NCBI GenBank assembly: GCA_020086605.1
Contig: JACBWW010000008.1
Span: 15,047,068-15,111,067 of the forward strand
DNA: 64,000 nt
From: Lanius collurio
Taxonomy: Eukaryota > Chordata > Aves > Passeriformes > Laniidae
Reading direction: 5' to 3'
Shown in pieces: positions 61,849-64,000 of the stretch. The position numbers and the translations under genes are program-made. Position 1 is the stretch's first letter; each line of letters opens with the position of its first letter. The notes beneath the pieces are model-generated. The model was not told where the DNA came from, searched no databases, and worked only from the letters and a program-made list of their open reading frames with translations.

Positions 61849-64000
61849 ATCAGGACACACAATTTTCTTCATTTAGTTTACTGTTTTCATCCCAGGTTGA
61901 TGGAGACTGATACTTCTTCTTGGTGCCTTGTGACAGTTTATGTGTATGCAGCATCAGATCTTAACTGAGCATCAGTATCAAAACAGTCAATCAATATTGG
62001 CAGTAAGTGGTGGCTTTACTGCAAATCCTCTAAGCAGAGAGACTAAAACTAGGGGAATACATTGAACTACTTAGCCCTTATCTCTCAATGGCTTGAAGGC
62101 TGGGGCCAGCATGGCAGCCCGGCATTTGGTGGTTGATAGCAGTAGCTGCGTTCCAGAAGCTCATGCCTCCTGGCTGGGCAGCTCAGTGGCCTTACCCACA
62201 GCAAGGCAGGACTGAAACTGGGAGCAGGGTGGCATGCTCAGCTCTGCTGCCACACCAGCAGTGAGCAAGGACAACTTCATCAAAAGAGGCAGTGACATTT
62301 ATAAGGAAGAAGAGAAAATATAATAAAATTTCTTGTACCTGGACAGTAAAAGTGCAGATGGCAGTGACATTTAAGGGAAGACATGCATGACTGATGTCTT
62401 TCAAAACCTGATAGTCATTTGTAGATGTAGACAGGTCTGTCAAAGCAGCTAAACCTTGAAACTACTTTAATTCTACTTGTGATTAAACTGCTACGCCAGG
62501 CAAAACCTAGAGGGAAAAAGATGATTTTTTTAGACAGGGACTGGTAATAGTACATGACCCTGAACAGTTTATTAAGTAAGAATCAAGTGGAAAGGTGCCT
62601 GGACAAATGAAACCTCTAAAGCTTGTGACTATTGGAATTAATAGGGTAAGACCTCAAGCAAAGATAGCAGAAGACAATTACTTCAGATTTAATAGGTAGT
62701 GTTTGCAGATGTACAATACATCTTGGAAAACACTGTATTACTTGTTCTAGTTTCTGAAAAATTTGAAAGTGAATAATAGAATACAAATTGTTATAAAGAC
62801 ATATAACATTTAAATGAATAGCTGTAAGTCAGAGGAGCTATTAGGTCACCTTATAATCGCAGAGATGCTCTCATTTTCTGGCATGTATGTTGTTTGCAGT
62901 GTTGGTTTTTATGGCATTGGTTACCCAGAGGATAGAAGAAACTAATGTTTGAGTAAAAGAATTTTTAAAACATTCCTTGAAGTAATAAACAAATAAGTGA
63001 TGCTGTGAGCAGCGTGACTTTATTCTGTTGTACCGTTGTGAAAAATATTTGTTTAAAAAATCCTAAAAAGGCTATAACAATGAAGACAACATAAATCATA
63101 ACATGATTTGCAAATCTACCACATTGATTTAACTATCTTTTCCAATGTAGTACTATAATATTACAGTACAATATCACAATATGATATCTTGTGCAGATGG
63201 TACTCACCAGGGTTTGAATTCAGGGGTGAAATGAGAGTGGAGGAGAAGGGAAATTTCACCATGTCTTACAAAGTGTACAGGCAAATTATTTTGAGGAACT
63301 GCCTCAAACATCTTTTACACATGGCAAAAACACCCTAGAAAAGCTATTTAACTTTTATAATTTGACAATGTTGTGGCTAAAGTTTCCCATTGTGCTATGT
63401 CCTGTGATTTGTTCAGGGGGAACATTTCTCTTCCAGACATTAGCAGGAAGATGTTCTTCCATTTTCATTGGGAAAGTGAGGTATTAATTCTGGTTTGTTA
63501 AACTATTTCAGCAAAGGGTTTCCTAGCATCATAGAGATGTGAAACGTCAAACATCTATATCTTGTGTCACATCTTTATGCTAATGCCTAAATATTCTCCA
63601 TACTATGCAAAATGTGTTGGAACCCAAGATACAAGGCTTGACAAAATATCAATTGAATATCTTTTTTTCTGGTGTTCCGTCTCCATTTATTTCTTCTCTA
63701 TGTTCTTGAACATAAAGTTGACCCTCCAGGGTGAAGCTCCTTTGCCCAGCTCAACTCTCACATCATTAGCATATGCTTAGTGTTAAGACCTTTCCTACCC
63801 TTAAAAAGCAATAATCTTGAACTGAGAAAACCATCAAGTTCACCTGGAGATGTAAATGAAAATCAGCTCTGCTGACTGAATGAAAGGATGGGGAGAGGTG
63901 TGTGTGCCTCTTGTGGGGAAAAGTAGCACGGCCAGAGCCAGGGCTGGAGCATTCCCAACCTTCTCCAGCAGGACAGAAACACCAATTTGCACCTCCTATT
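61849..64000. other. non-coding DNA, no gene recognised
   Basis: The sequence is AT-rich apart from a GC-richer pocket at 62.1-62.3 kb. A near-palindrome, GTACTATAATATTACAGTAC, lies at 63150-63169. No exon, RNA gene or dated repeat is seen up to the window end. Confidence 0.5.

Noticed and set aside
1..64000. CRISPR arrays, operons, phage or plasmid genes
   Set aside because: There are no regularly spaced direct repeats and no tightly packed coding frames. CR1 and LTR content identify vertebrate, probably songbird, DNA.

Overview
The window reads as bird nuclear DNA, most likely from a songbird. It holds several CR1 LINE fragments (the dominant LINE of birds) and several solitary endogenous-retrovirus LTRs that resemble avian ERVL- and ERVK-like families. 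I see no L1 or Alu. The rest is AT-rich, intron- or desert-like sequence with vertebrate microsatellites. There is no prokaryotic gene layout. No open reading frame in the 64 kb matches a host protein I recognise, and I see no convincing exon, tRNA, rRNA or snRNA gene. The longest ORFs are 235, 189, 179, 176 and 172 codons. They are antisense to repeats, run through homopolymer tracts, or match nothing I know.

Layout. 1-12.4 kb is unremarkable apart from one decayed CR1 tail (about 5.97-6.19 kb) and homopolymer or A/C-rich tracts. 12.5-15.2 kb holds a possible ancient amniote repeat and then the longest CR1 copy (+ strand): reverse-transcriptase remnants, the C-terminal segment and the octamer-repeat 3' end. 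An antisense LTR-like block of about 500 bp interrupts it. 18.0-20.9 kb is a repeat cluster: an old CR1 tail (-), a 499-bp solo LTR flanked by a perfect 6-bp direct repeat, a CR1 endonuclease fragment (+) and an antisense ERVL-like LTR. 26.9-30.8 kb has a doubtful old CR1 piece, a strong 41-bp inverted repeat, a decayed LTR-like block and a clear 566-bp antisense LTR with internal tandem repeats. 35.05-35.89 kb is a CR1 3' half (-) that still encodes the FADD box. 36-58 kb carries no recognised interspersed repeat. It alternates GC-rich pockets (36.4-37.0, 43.1-45.0 kb) with AT-rich stretches that look like candidate conserved non-coding DNA (39.0-39.6, 40.6-41.1, 47.3-47.8 kb). 58.16 kb is a short CR1 tail. 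61.1-61.85 kb is a further LTR-like element with TATA box, CT-repeat region and AATAAA.

How it works together. Nothing here suggests an operon or multi-gene system. The structure is a record of CR1 retrotransposition followed by LTR insertions, some nested in or beside CR1, with no retroviral internal genes seen. Any host function would be regulatory, and that cannot be shown from sequence alone. I did not find a previously undescribed gene system. The best leads are the structured repeats, the hairpins and the candidate conserved blocks.
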